From Oscillospiraceae bacterium (GTDB taxonomy: Bacteria; Bacillota; Clostridia; Saccharofermentanales; Saccharofermentanaceae): a stretch of DNA of 64,000 nt. Below are positions 17,633-26,466 of this stretch, one piece after another. The stretch is taken from the NCBI GenBank assembly GCA_902802325.1, contig CADCLV010000008.1, positions 23,964 to 87,963 of the forward strand. The letters run 5' to 3'. Within the stretch, counting starts at the first letter, position 1. Every line of letters begins with the position of its first letter. The notes under the pieces were generated by a model. That model was given only the letters and a program-made list of their open reading frames with translations. It had not been told where the DNA came from and ran no database searches. The position numbers and the translations under genes are program-made.

Positions 17633-19366
17633 TCACATCTGCTCCACAACAGAAATGCCCAGAAGATAGGTGCCGGCTTCGATCGCGTCGCAGACACACC
17701 GGCAAAGGGAGAGCCGGGCACGCTTAAGTTCCAGATCATCTCCGCCCAGGATCGAGCAGTTGTTATAGAAACGGTTAAATGCACGGGCAATGTTACTTAC
17801 CGAACGGGAAACCATGAACGGTTCGTTACTTCCGGCTGCTTTCTTAATCGCATCCGGCAGATCCGCAATCATTTTGGCGCAGGAGAATTCCTCATCGCCG
17901 GTAAGCTTGGAAAGAAGCTCACTTCCCTCTTCCGCCGGAAATACACCCTGCTCGGCGGCTTTTCTCAGGATCGAGCGGGTACGTGCATATGTATAGATCA
18001 GATATGGCGCGGTATCGCCTTCGAAATCCAGCATCTGATCCCAGGAGAAAACGATATCTCTTTCTCTTCCTGCTTTTACATATGTATAGATAACAGCGCC
18101 AAGTCCCACCTTCTCGGCGATCTCCCGAAGCTGCTCATCGCTCATATCGGACTTTCTGGTCTCGGCATTTGCCTTGATCAGTTCATATGTCTTGGCAACG
18201 CTTTCATCCAGAAGCTCTTCCAGAAGGACAATATTACCGTCACGGGTACTGAACTTCATGTTCTGGAACTTCACAAGGCCGAAACCGACGTGCTCGCACT
18301 TATCGGCACACTCGTATCCGGCTTTCTTTAATACAGAGAAAACCTGCTTGAAATGCAGCGCCTGCGGAATACCTACAACGTAGATATTCTTATCGAAGTG
18401 ATAATGCTCGTCACGGTAAAGGATCGCGGCAATATCACGTGTACCGTAGATCGTGGTTCCGTCGCTCTTCAGAATAATGCACGGCGGTACACCGAACTCT
18501 TCCAGATCTACGACCTGCGCGCCTTCACTCTCCACGAGAAGATTCTTTTCCTTAAGCATCGACACAACTTCGTCCGCCATCTTGGCATAATAGGACTCAC
18601 CGTTATAGTTATCGAACTTCACACCCAATCTGTCATAAAGCTTATTGAAAACGACCAGTGACATGTCACGGAACTTTTTCCAAAGTTCCACTTCTTCCTC
18701 GCAGCCTTCTTCCAGCTTCTTGAAATTCTCTCTGGCGCTGGTGGTCAGGGAAGGATCATTCTTCTCTTCCTCGTGGAACTTCACATAGATGCGCAAAAGC
18801 TCGGTGATCGGGTCAGCATTCAGTGCCGACTCATCGCCCCAGAGACGATAAGCGGTAATAAGCTTACCAAACTGGGTACCATAGTCGCCCAAATGGTTCA
18901 TGCGGACGACCGAATAACCAAGCTTTTCATAGATACGGGCAAGAGAATGGCCCAGGATCGTTGTAAATGCATGACCTACGTGGAAAGGCTTAGCAATATT
19001 CGGAGAAGAATACTCCACAATCACGGTCTTACCGGTGCCTTCTTCCGAAGAGCCGTAATCCGTACCGGCTTTCATGACTTCAGACAGAACTGCACGAGCA
19101 TATTCGCCACGATCCACAAAGAAATTCAGATACGGGCCTTTCGCCTCCACACGGGAAAAGCAGGGATCAGAAACACGGTCATCAGAGGAAAGCTCGGAAG
19201 CGATCATATTCGGGGCTTTATGCATTGTCTTGGCAAGCGTAAAGCACGGGAAAGCAAAATCACCCATATCCTCCTGCGGCGGGATCTCGATCAGCCGGTT
19301 TACCGTTTCAAAATCCAATCCTGTTGCCTCGGAAACCTTTGTAGCCACGGTTTTTCTGAAGTCCAT
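17633..19366 (-). CDS. argS: Arginyl-tRNA synthetase
   Basis: Charges tRNA-Arg; a class I synthetase of 577 aa. The N-terminal Add-1 domain is followed by the HIGH motif as PFHVGHA (about 127-133), with SSPNIAK just before. The KMSKS equivalent is degenerate, as is usual for ArgRS (VKFQNMKFSTRDGN near 360). The C-terminal DALR anticodon-binding domain (about 450-577) ends YLLGISVVEQM. AGGAGAAG precedes the ATG. It heads the argS-pepF-rRNA methyltransferase-rdgB unit and is divergent from the MraY-type gene, with a 130-base AT-rich promoter region between them. Confidence 0.97.
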   Translation of the reverse strand: MDFRKTVATKVSEATGLDFETVNRLIEIPPQEDMGDFAFPCFTLAKTMHKAPNMIASELSSDDRVSDPCFSRVEAKGPYLNFFVDRGEYARAVLSEVMKAGTDYGSSEEGTGKTVIVEYSSPNIAKPFHVGHAFTTILGHSLARIYEKLGYSVVRMNHLGDYGTQFGKLITAYRLWGDESALNADPITELLRIYVKFHEEEKNDPSLTTSARENFKKLEEGCEEEVELWKKFRDMSLVVFNKLYDRLGVKFDNYNGESYYAKMADEVVSMLKEKNLLVESEGAQVVDLEEFGVPPCIILKSDGTTIYGTRDIAAILYRDEHYHFDKNIYVVGIPQALHFKQVFSVLKKAGYECADKCEHVGFGLVKFQNMKFSTRDGNIVLLEELLDESVAKTYELIKANAETRKSDMSDEQLREIAEKVGLGAVIYTYVKAGRERDIVFSWDQMLDFEGDTAPYLIYTYARTRSILRKAAEQGVFPAEEGSELLSKLTGDEEFSCAKMIADLPDAIKKAAGSNEPFMVSRSVSNIARAFNRFYNNCSILGGDDLELKRARLSLCRCVCDAIEAGTYLLGISVVEQM

Positions 19367-19496
19367 TTCTATCTTCTCCTATCTCACTCTTTTTCTTTTC
19401 AATAACATTCGTCCGTATATTATACTATATAATTGCGTTTTATGTTATGATTGGTTCTGGTTTGAACGTAAATTCACATTTAAGGGGGATCTTGTC

Positions 19497-20447
19497 GTGC
19501 TCGACATTCTTTTTCCATCAAAATACTGGCTTGTCATCGGTGCCGTGGTAACAGTACTTATCAGTGCTCTCGCGCTTCATAAACTGAAAGGGCATCTTCC
19601 CACAGACGGCGGCAGAGCATTTGCCGTAGACGGAAAAAGCGCAAAAGGCAAGCCCACCTCAGCCGGCATCATCTTCATTCCGGTGATGGTCGTCTGCGTT
19701 CTTTTATTCACCCGCGTAACCTGGAAATTCGCTTTGATCTTCCCATGGGTGCTTCTTGCCGCACTTTTCGGCTTCCTCGATGACAGAAAGCCATGGGGCG
19801 CCATGACCAAAGCCATGACCGATATCGTTATCTCACTTGGTTCCGCCGTACTGGCCGCCATGCTTTTCCCGCGTGATATCGTTGTTCTGGCGCTGGATCT
19901 GGAATTTACCATTCCGCTTCCGGTCTATATTATTCTTGCTGCCTGCCTGGTGTGGGGTTCCATTAATTTTGCCAATGCATCTGACGGCGTAGACGGCCTT
20001 TGCGGAAGTATGTCCATGATCTCGATCACCGCCTTTTTCGTCATGTCGGTATATCTTAAGGCCACTTCCATGAATGCCACTATGGTCTATACTTTCCTGG
20101 TCATCGGCGTATATATGTGGTTTAACTGTAACCCCAGTGAACTTCTCATGGGTGATTCCGGCTCCCAGGCCATCGGCGTGCTTCTTGCCTTCTTTGCCAT
20201 GGCTTCCGGAAATCCGTTTTCCTATATCATTATCTGTCTGCCTCTGATCCTGGACGGCGGCTCTTCTCTTTTCAAACTGGCAGTCTGCCGCGTAACGAAA
20301 AAGCACTTTATGCAGTCCATCCGCACGCCTCTTCATGATCACTGTAGAAAGAACTGGGGATGGGAAAACCAGAAAGTAACAGAGAGATATACACTCCTTC
20401 ACATTCTGGTCATCGGCATTTATATCGGTATTTTGTTGATCCGCTGA
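19497..20447 (+). CDS. mraY: MraY-type phospho-N-acetylmuramoyl-pentapeptide transferase
   Basis: An integral membrane transferase that moves phospho-MurNAc-pentapeptide from UDP to undecaprenyl phosphate, forming lipid I. About 316 aa with around nine or ten membrane segments. Family motifs are the aspartate pair in LFGFLDDRKPWG, NASDGVDGLCG, MGDSGSQAIG and the histidine-rich PLHDHCRKNWGW, which favours MraY over WecA-type enzymes. The GTG at 19497 is chosen because AAGGGGGA lies 7 bases upstream; the open frame further upstream overlaps argS and has no family sequence. It stands alone, convergent with the coiled-coil gene, and not in a division/cell-wall cluster. Confidence 0.92.
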   Translation: MLDILFPSKYWLVIGAVVTVLISALALHKLKGHLPTDGGRAFAVDGKSAKGKPTSAGIIFIPVMVVCVLLFTRVTWKFALIFPWVLLAALFGFLDDRKPWGAMTKAMTDIVISLGSAVLAAMLFPRDIVVLALDLEFTIPLPVYIILAACLVWGSINFANASDGVDGLCGSMSMISITAFFVMSVYLKATSMNATMVYTFLVIGVYMWFNCNPSELLMGDSGSQAIGVLLAFFAMASGNPFSYIIICLPLILDGGSSLFKLAVCRVTKKHFMQSIRTPLHDHCRKNWGWENQKVTERYTLLHILVIGIYIGILLIR

Positions 20448-20466
20448 TACGGAAAAAGCACTGTAA

Positions 20467-21210
20467 TCAGAAATCCCAGTAATCGGAATCCACTTCTTCG
20501 GAAGAATCCTCCTTGAATTCCTGTGTCTCCTGGTAGTCGTCCTCGAGTACGGTCTCTTTGAACTCTTCCTTTTCCTTGATCTGTTTTTCGCCCTGTTTTT
20601 TCGGCTCGAAAGGATTCTCGGCAATATCGGAAATATCAGAAGAGGCTTCAGAAACTTCGGATTTCACTTCCTCAGCAGATTCGGCATAATCATACGGCAT
20701 CTCCGTAAAGCTCGGGTCGGAGATCCGATCCAGATAGCTGTTCAGGTCATCAAGATCATGCTCCAATTCGGCCTTGGCCTTCTCTTCAGCAGCAACTCTT
20801 TCTGCTTCTTTTCTGGCAAATGCTTTTTCTTTTGCCTCCTGGATCGCCTTTCGCTTTTCTTCGAAAGCCTTGTCGTCTTCTTCCTTCTGCTTTTTCATTG
20901 CCTGCTCTTCACGTTCCTGGCGCAGACGACGAAGCTCGGCAGCACGTGCCTCGACTTTTTCTTTTTCACGGCGACGCTGCTCATCGATAACTTCCAGCCC
21001 CAGTTTCTGAAGCTCGATCTGTTCTTTACTGAGTTTCGTAGTCTCGGCCATCTTCATGATGTCCTGAGCCTGCGTCTTCGGAGTTCCAAGCGTTAACTTA
21101 TTCTCCGCAGGAGCAGAAAAGTCCGATGCGGCCTCAATTATTTCGCTCATATCCGGAAGCCGGATATTCGATACGAAAGGATATTTCTTTTTCTTCTCAC
21201 CCTCGCTCAT
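20467..21210 (-). CDS. Charged coiled-coil protein of the kinase-phosphatase cluster
   Basis: A 247-aa soluble protein of low complexity. Residues about 65-150 form a long, highly charged helical stretch rich in Glu, Lys and Arg (predicted coiled coil); the C-terminal 80 residues are acidic and serine-rich, with many possible phosphorylation sites. No known domain is recognisable. It starts 12 bases after the PP2C stop codon and is the last gene of the kinase-VWA-PP2C unit, so it may be a substrate or scaffold of that signalling set. Confidence 0.8.
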   Translation of the reverse strand: MSEGEKKKKYPFVSNIRLPDMSEIIEAASDFSAPAENKLTLGTPKTQAQDIMKMAETTKLSKEQIELQKLGLEVIDEQRRREKEKVEARAAELRRLRQEREEQAMKKQKEEDDKAFEEKRKAIQEAKEKAFARKEAERVAAEEKAKAELEHDLDDLNSYLDRISDPSFTEMPYDYAESAEEVKSEVSEASSDISDIAENPFEPKKQGEKQIKEKEEFKETVLEDDYQETQEFKEDSSEEVDSDYWDF

Positions 21211-21222
21211 TGTGACCCCCCA

Positions 21223-22377
21223 TCACATAAGTGTAAGTATTAATGCAACCAAAGAAGCTGCGAACCCCAAAAGCACCAGAAGGAAAGCCCACAGCGGCAC
21301 CACTTTCCGCTCTTTCGGAGAAACAGTTTCGGCCTTTTTCTCATCAGTTTCCGGAAGAGTTTCTTTTTCCGGAGAGGCTTTCTTTTCCGGCTTCGTTTCC
21401 TCTGCCGGTTTCTTTACTTCATGCTCATCAACATCACTTTCGCATGCTTCTTTCTCTACTGTATCACTCTTTTCACCATTCTGGCAACGGATTTTCGTCA
21501 ATATCTCCTGGGCCTTTTTGACCTGTGGGATCAATTCCATCTGTACTGCCTTCATGGTATCGTTATAATCGCGTTCCACTTTGGCTTTGCTGTCACAAAG
21601 CGCGCCAAAGTCCGGAGTCGCGGTATCGGAAAAATAGACGATACCCACAGAAGCATCATCTGTATTCTGACCGGCACCGACTACAAATTCCTGGATCGTA
21701 TTTCTTAATTCTTCTTCCGCTTCCACTTTTCCCTTTGCGGCAAGCTCGGCAAGTCTCGCCACCACCGGACGGATCAGCTGAGAGGAAGAATCGTAAACCA
21801 TCTCTTCCACACCATCCGTCATAAGAACGAAAGCATGGGTATCATCTGTCGTTGTGCGGATAAAGCGCAGATATTCCTGGGCATTCGGGAAAGTAATAAA
21901 ATAGGTGGAGGAAGCATTCTCTCCATTCGCCGGAAGCGTGACCGGCGAGATCCCCTGCGAAGAAACCCGGCAGATCATACCATCACCGATATGTCCAGCT
22001 AAAACCAGATCTCCTTTGACCGCAACAAAAAGAAGCGTACAGGAAAGGCGCTCCAGGCCGTCCAGTTCATGTTCCTGAAGAAGCGGAGCCATCGCCGAAT
22101 GGATCGCCGTAACCAGGATCGTTCTCGAGATGCTTTCTCTGTTTTCAAAATAAAAGGCGTCAAAATGCCGGCAAAGAAGATCAGCTACTGTCTCACAGGC
22201 GCATTTCGAGCCGAATCGGGCATGGGTATATTTGGCGCCGCCGGCGCCGTCCGACACACACATGACGGAAACCCCGTTGGAAGTCTTTGAAAAAGAAGAA
22301 TCCTCACATGGAGTACCGCGGTTAATATGTTTGTTTCCGATCAGAGAAACATTAACAAGTGTCGGAAGAGCTCGCAT
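21223..22377 (-). CDS. PP2C-family protein phosphatase with C-terminal membrane anchor
   Basis: A metal-dependent Ser/Thr phosphatase of 384 aa. The PPM core occupies about 10-245: SDGAGGAKYTHAR (metal-binding Asp and Gly), AGHIGDGMI, LMTDGVEEM and the C-terminal NTDDASVGIVYF all match family motifs. A Glu/Lys/Pro-rich linker (about 295-355) leads to a single C-terminal membrane helix (WAFLLVLLGFAASLVALILT), so it is probably tail-anchored with the catalytic domain in the cytoplasm. It starts 3 bases after the VWA gene stop codon. Together with the kinase it would set the phosphorylation state of shared targets. Confidence 0.92.
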   Translation of the reverse strand: MRALPTLVNVSLIGNKHINRGTPCEDSSFSKTSNGVSVMCVSDGAGGAKYTHARFGSKCACETVADLLCRHFDAFYFENRESISRTILVTAIHSAMAPLLQEHELDGLERLSCTLLFVAVKGDLVLAGHIGDGMICRVSSQGISPVTLPANGENASSTYFITFPNAQEYLRFIRTTTDDTHAFVLMTDGVEEMVYDSSSQLIRPVVARLAELAAKGKVEAEEELRNTIQEFVVGAGQNTDDASVGIVYFSDTATPDFGALCDSKAKVERDYNDTMKAVQMELIPQVKKAQEILTKIRCQNGEKSDTVEKEACESDVDEHEVKKPAEETKPEKKASPEKETLPETDEKKAETVSPKERKVVPLWAFLLVLLGFAASLVALILTLM

Positions 22378-22380
22378 TTC

Positions 22381-23130
22381 TTATTTACTCTCCTCAATGG
22401 CCTTGAAGAAATCATCCATGGCCAGAGCATTTCCTTCCGGCTCCGTATTGAGATTATAGAGTGCATCATTATTCATGCTGTTCGATACAACAGACGAACT
22501 ACTGGAACCCAGGAAAGCAAAAAGCTTACCGAACTGGGCGGTGCTGATCGAGATCGGCTTTTCACGCTTTCCGGAAAGACGCTGAAGCATCGGGAAGTCG
22601 GCACTGTTACCGACACCGATATTAAATACCACCAGTTTATCGTTATCTTCCAGCTCACGGACGGCTTCGATAGCCTTCTCCATGTTCTCGACAGCATTGT
22701 CACCCTGAGGCGCGCCGTCAGTGATTACCACAAGCCACGGCTGATAGTACTTGATACCCATCTGCTTATAGCCTTCCTTACGGGCATTGAGAAGCTCGAG
22801 GGCCGTAAGGATACCTTCACCGATCGGAGTAAGGCTTGTCGTCGCCTGAAGTTTCGGAATCACCTGTTCTTTACTGGTCTTACCAAACGGCAGGAAAATA
22901 TCGACCGATCCGCCGAAAGTAATGATCGCAATATCTGCGGAAGAACGGGTCTCATCATTATCACGGATCGAAGAAAAAAAGCTCTGTAATCCGTTATTCA
23001 GCTGCTCGATCGGATAACCGGCCATAGAACCACTGATATCCAGACAGAAACAGATCGGAAGACGTCTTCTTGTGCTGCTGCCAAAATCAGATTTTGAAAA
23101 ACCACTCGCTCCGGTTGTCTCGTTGCTCAT
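22381..23130 (-). CDS. VWA-domain protein (TerY-like)
   Basis: A 249-aa protein almost entirely made of a von Willebrand A domain. The MIDAS motif is DISGSM (D31, S33, S35), with the further metal residues in TSLTPIGEG and ITDGAPQGD. There is no signal peptide or membrane segment, so it is cytoplasmic. The fold and size match TerY, the VWA partner of a PP2C phosphatase and a Ser/Thr kinase in TerY-P triads. It lies between those two genes here, 30 bases after the kinase gene and 3 bases before the phosphatase gene. Confidence 0.92.
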   Translation of the reverse strand: MSNETTGASGFSKSDFGSSTRRRLPICFCLDISGSMAGYPIEQLNNGLQSFFSSIRDNDETRSSADIAIITFGGSVDIFLPFGKTSKEQVIPKLQATTSLTPIGEGILTALELLNARKEGYKQMGIKYYQPWLVVITDGAPQGDNAVENMEKAIEAVRELEDNDKLVVFNIGVGNSADFPMLQRLSGKREKPISISTAQFGKLFAFLGSSSSSVVSNSMNNDALYNLNTEPEGNALAMDDFFKAIEESK

Positions 23131-23160
23131 AGTATTCCCCTCCTGTAACTTCGAATAGAT

Positions 23161-25047
23161 CTATTTAAAATACCGAAGAAGTTCGATGCCAAAGGCTAAA
23201 GAAAGATATAACGCCAGGTTCCATCTCTTCTTTTTAAAGAATGCCGCAAGGCCCTTCTTCTGTTCAGGCTTTGCCTGTTCTGCTGCTTTTTCTCCGTTTT
23301 GTTCCGGAGCCGGTGCCGATGAAGTATGCTGGGCGGCCATTCTGTTCGCCAGCGCGCTGGAAGTGGCCGGTTTTCCGGATTGACCGGAAGAAGTCCGGAT
23401 CTGTGTCTGCTGAGGCGGATTCGAACTGCCCTTAAAGCTTAAGTGCGCCTGCTCCGGCTTCGGCTTCGGTTTCTCTTCCTGATGCAGCGGTACCTGACGG
23501 GCATAAGAATTCGCCGCTTCCGGAGTATTCATGGAAGAACTCATGACGGCTTCCCTGATTCCCATCTTCCCGCCTTTTTTCTTCACCTGCGGATCCGGTT
23601 CTTCCACATAATACGGGAAAACACGGTATACCTCAGGATCATCATATTCATGGGCATTCAGCTTGTCGCGATACTCCTCCAAAGCAACTGTCCACTCTAC
23701 GCAGTCAAACAGTTCGCCCTCAGCAAACGCTCTTACGAACATATCCTTAAGAGTCGGAGTCAGCGCATCCCAGATCTTATCATAACCGCCAAGCGGAATA
23801 CGGTCGTTCTGAGAATCATCCGTAGTATACGGGAAAGAACGCGCTTCCATCTCATCGCGCAATGTCTCCAGACCATTTCTCTGTGCATACGGATGCTGGC
23901 CGCAGAAAAGCATGGAGAATACCAGGATCGCAACAGAATAATCCTCATCCTGCGGACGGCGCAGGAAAGAAACGAAGGACTTATCCCACAGCTCCGGACG
24001 GGTAAACTCTTCCGTACCTACCGGACACGGCAGATCCTGATACTGCACACTGTCAATATCGATGAGATAAACATGACTATCATCATCGATCATAGCATTT
24101 TTCAACTGAATATCACCGGCAAGAACGCCATGCAGATGCATGTAGTCCATGATCCGAAGGAAAGAAATTGCGGATTCCACCACATTTACACGTTCCCAGC
24201 ACGGGAAATTCTCTTCCATGGCATCCGGTCCGTCAAAAGCACGGCTGATGGTACTTCCGGACGCTTTCTTCATAAGATATCCGACAGGCATCTTCTCATT
24301 CGAATATAAAAGCTTATAGGGCCAGCAGATATTGACAGCATTCAGTCCCAGCTGACGCATCTTCATAAGCTTATACCAGCGCAGCGGTGTAATTCCGCCC
24401 TTGTGATATATCTTCGCCACATACTGCTCGTCTTCGGTGCAGAAAACAAGTCCCTCGGCGCCGGTACTGATCAGCGAAGTTAATGTCAGTCTCTGATCAT
24501 CATCGGTATACACATAATCGCCTACGCTGAAATAGTGAGACGAGGCAATGAAATCGCTGTTACCGGAAATGGGATTCACACTATAGCCCGGCTCTTCCTC
24601 CATACATTCGTCAATGGTAGGATAAAACCGGATCCGGCCCTGATCGATCACAAAGATCGCGCTCTTTCTCTGAGCATTGATATTGCGAAGACGGGTAAAG
24701 CTGCTGCTGTTCCTTCCGATAAAGAAACACTCGTTTTCATTTCCCAGATGCTCAAGGAAAAAATCAACTGTCGATGCGCTCTTGCTGACACGCATAAGCT
24801 TGGCATCAGCCATGCACTTCAAAGATTGCCGGGTCTGGTACACGATTGCTTTTTCATTGGGGTTATTGGCTTTTATAACACATTCGTGGAAGGCTTTAAA
24901 ACCGCCGCTGACAAATACGGTCTTCTGTTGCGCAACAATAGAGCCGACCAATGCTTCCTGCATTGCCGGATCTCGGAATTCCAGAAAAGCAGAATAATCT
25001 ACTACAATTGAAGTGTAGTCTTGCAGCAGTTCAGCAAAATCAGCCAT
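23161..25047 (-). CDS. Membrane-anchored Ser/Thr kinase-like protein with N-terminal PIN-like domain
   Basis: About 628 aa. Residues 1-165 resemble a PIN-type domain (IVVDYSAFL with D17 as a possible first acid), though later acids look degenerate. Residues about 185-450 are a protein kinase fold: glycine loop STGAEGLVF, lysine K212 in YVAKIYHK, catalytic loop LAGDIQLKN (D312, N317), and DID in place of DFG. A Pro/Gln-rich linker follows, then a short C-terminal hydrophobic anchor. The ATG at 25047 is chosen for the GGGGGT just upstream; another ATG lies at 25059. This resembles the kinase of TerY-P triads, although those usually carry a zinc ribbon instead. Confidence 0.87.
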   Translation of the reverse strand: MADFAELLQDYTSIVVDYSAFLEFRDPAMQEALVGSIVAQQKTVFVSGGFKAFHECVIKANNPNEKAIVYQTRQSLKCMADAKLMRVSKSASTVDFFLEHLGNENECFFIGRNSSSFTRLRNINAQRKSAIFVIDQGRIRFYPTIDECMEEEPGYSVNPISGNSDFIASSHYFSVGDYVYTDDDQRLTLTSLISTGAEGLVFCTEDEQYVAKIYHKGGITPLRWYKLMKMRQLGLNAVNICWPYKLLYSNEKMPVGYLMKKASGSTISRAFDGPDAMEENFPCWERVNVVESAISFLRIMDYMHLHGVLAGDIQLKNAMIDDDSHVYLIDIDSVQYQDLPCPVGTEEFTRPELWDKSFVSFLRRPQDEDYSVAILVFSMLFCGQHPYAQRNGLETLRDEMEARSFPYTTDDSQNDRIPLGGYDKIWDALTPTLKDMFVRAFAEGELFDCVEWTVALEEYRDKLNAHEYDDPEVYRVFPYYVEEPDPQVKKKGGKMGIREAVMSSSMNTPEAANSYARQVPLHQEEKPKPKPEQAHLSFKGSSNPPQQTQIRTSSGQSGKPATSSALANRMAAQHTSSAPAPEQNGEKAAEQAKPEQKKGLAAFFKKKRWNLALYLSLAFGIELLRYFK

Positions 25048-25143
25048 ACGCACCCCCATCTTTTTTGCCTTATATCATTATAAGGCAACAAAACGTTCCG
25101 CTCAATAGCGAATCCGGGGATTTCTTAAAATTTGTTGTGACTG

Positions 25144-26391
25144 TTAGACGTCAAAATTCCGCATTAAATCTTCGAATGTATCTCTTCTTCTGATAAGACG
25201 GTCATTTCCGTCATGATCGATCAGAACTTCTGCCGGACGTAACCGGTTGTTGTAATTGGAACTCATGGAAAAACCATAGGCACCGGCATCGAGAACAACG
25301 GCCACATCATTTTCTTTCACAATGGGAAGCTCACGGTCCTTTGCAACGATATCGCCGCTTTCACAGATATTTCCGACTACAGAATACACTTCTTTTTCAG
25401 AGGAAATAAGCGGCTTTCCATCCCGGTAGATCTCCACATCATGCCAGGAATCATAAAGCTCCGGACGGATCAGTACATTCATACCGATGTCCGTTCCCAC
25501 ATATCTATGTCCGAAATTCTCCTTCACGGCATACACACGGCCAAGAAGGACACCGCCTTCAGCCACGATATAGCGGCCGGGTTCCATCTTAAAGAGCACA
25601 TCTCTGCCGGTCTTATTCTTCCATTCTGTCAGAAGATGATCGAAAGCCACCTTAAACGACTCCATGTCGAACTCGGCTTCGCCTTCCAGCTTGTGATAAG
25701 GTGTACCGAATCCACCACCGAAGTCCACAAACTCCAGTTCCGGGAAATCTTCAGCATAATGAAGGAAATTCGATACCGCATCCAGATACGGCTGGAAATC
25801 CATGAACAAGGACCCGATATGCTGATTCAGACCCACAATATGCAGATCATATTTCTTGGCAAGTTCCAAAACCTTCGGGATATCCTGGGCTGCCACACCG
25901 AACTTCGTCTTCTTACCTGCAGTTACGACCTTCTCGTGATGACCCGCGCCAACACCGGGGTTCAAGCGTACAGAAAGACGTCCGCCGGGGCAAAGGCGTC
26001 CGAACATCTCCAGCTGGGAAAGACTGTCCACACTGAGGATCACACCTTCATCAATAGCATACTGCATCTCCTCTTCCGATACGTTGTTCGGAACAAAGAA
26101 GATCCGTTCACTCGGGAATCCTGCCTTCTTTAAGGCAAAGATCTCTCCCGGGCTCATGGCATCGGCATTCAATCCTTCTTCCAAAGCCATGCGAAGGATC
26201 GTCAGATTGGAATTCGTCTTAATCGAAAAATTCGAGGTAAAACGGTGACTGGTAAGGATGCCTGCCACACGCTTCATCTGTCTTCTAAGGATATCCTCGT
26301 TATACACATAAAGCGGCGAACCATACTTCTTCAGAAGTTCGTCAGGATTTGTATTACCAAAGAAATTCATCTGCTGGGTATAAGATTCCAT
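25144..26391 (-). CDS. lysA: Diaminopimelate decarboxylase
   Basis: Decarboxylates meso-diaminopimelate to lysine, the last step of lysine synthesis. It has 415 aa and alanine-racemase-type fold III. The PLP lysine lies in FSIKTNSN (near residue 58), the glycine-rich phosphate-binding region is VDFGGGFGTPY, EPGRYIVAEGG carries the substrate-contacting arginine, and the active-site cysteine is in VGNICESGD near the C-terminus. It is flanked by non-coding gaps of about 95 and 75 bases, so it is probably monocistronic. A short inverted repeat (CTTGCA-TTTT-TGCAAG) lies upstream; no lysine riboswitch is apparent. Confidence 0.96.
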   Translation of the reverse strand: MESYTQQMNFFGNTNPDELLKKYGSPLYVYNEDILRRQMKRVAGILTSHRFTSNFSIKTNSNLTILRMALEEGLNADAMSPGEIFALKKAGFPSERIFFVPNNVSEEEMQYAIDEGVILSVDSLSQLEMFGRLCPGGRLSVRLNPGVGAGHHEKVVTAGKKTKFGVAAQDIPKVLELAKKYDLHIVGLNQHIGSLFMDFQPYLDAVSNFLHYAEDFPELEFVDFGGGFGTPYHKLEGEAEFDMESFKVAFDHLLTEWKNKTGRDVLFKMEPGRYIVAEGGVLLGRVYAVKENFGHRYVGTDIGMNVLIRPELYDSWHDVEIYRDGKPLISSEKEVYSVVGNICESGDIVAKDRELPIVKENDVAVVLDAGAYGFSMSSNYNNRLRPAEVLIDHDGNDRLIRRRDTFEDLMRNFDV

Positions 26392-26466
26392 AAAGACACC
26401 TCGTCAAACATTTTGCAATTATTGTAACATGCCCTTGCATTTTTGCAAGTAAACGAATGATATAAA

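Noticed and set aside
26404..26450. Lysine riboswitch upstream of lysA
   Set aside because: Only a short CTTGCA/TGCAAG repeat is visible in 75 bases; far too little for the lysine aptamer.
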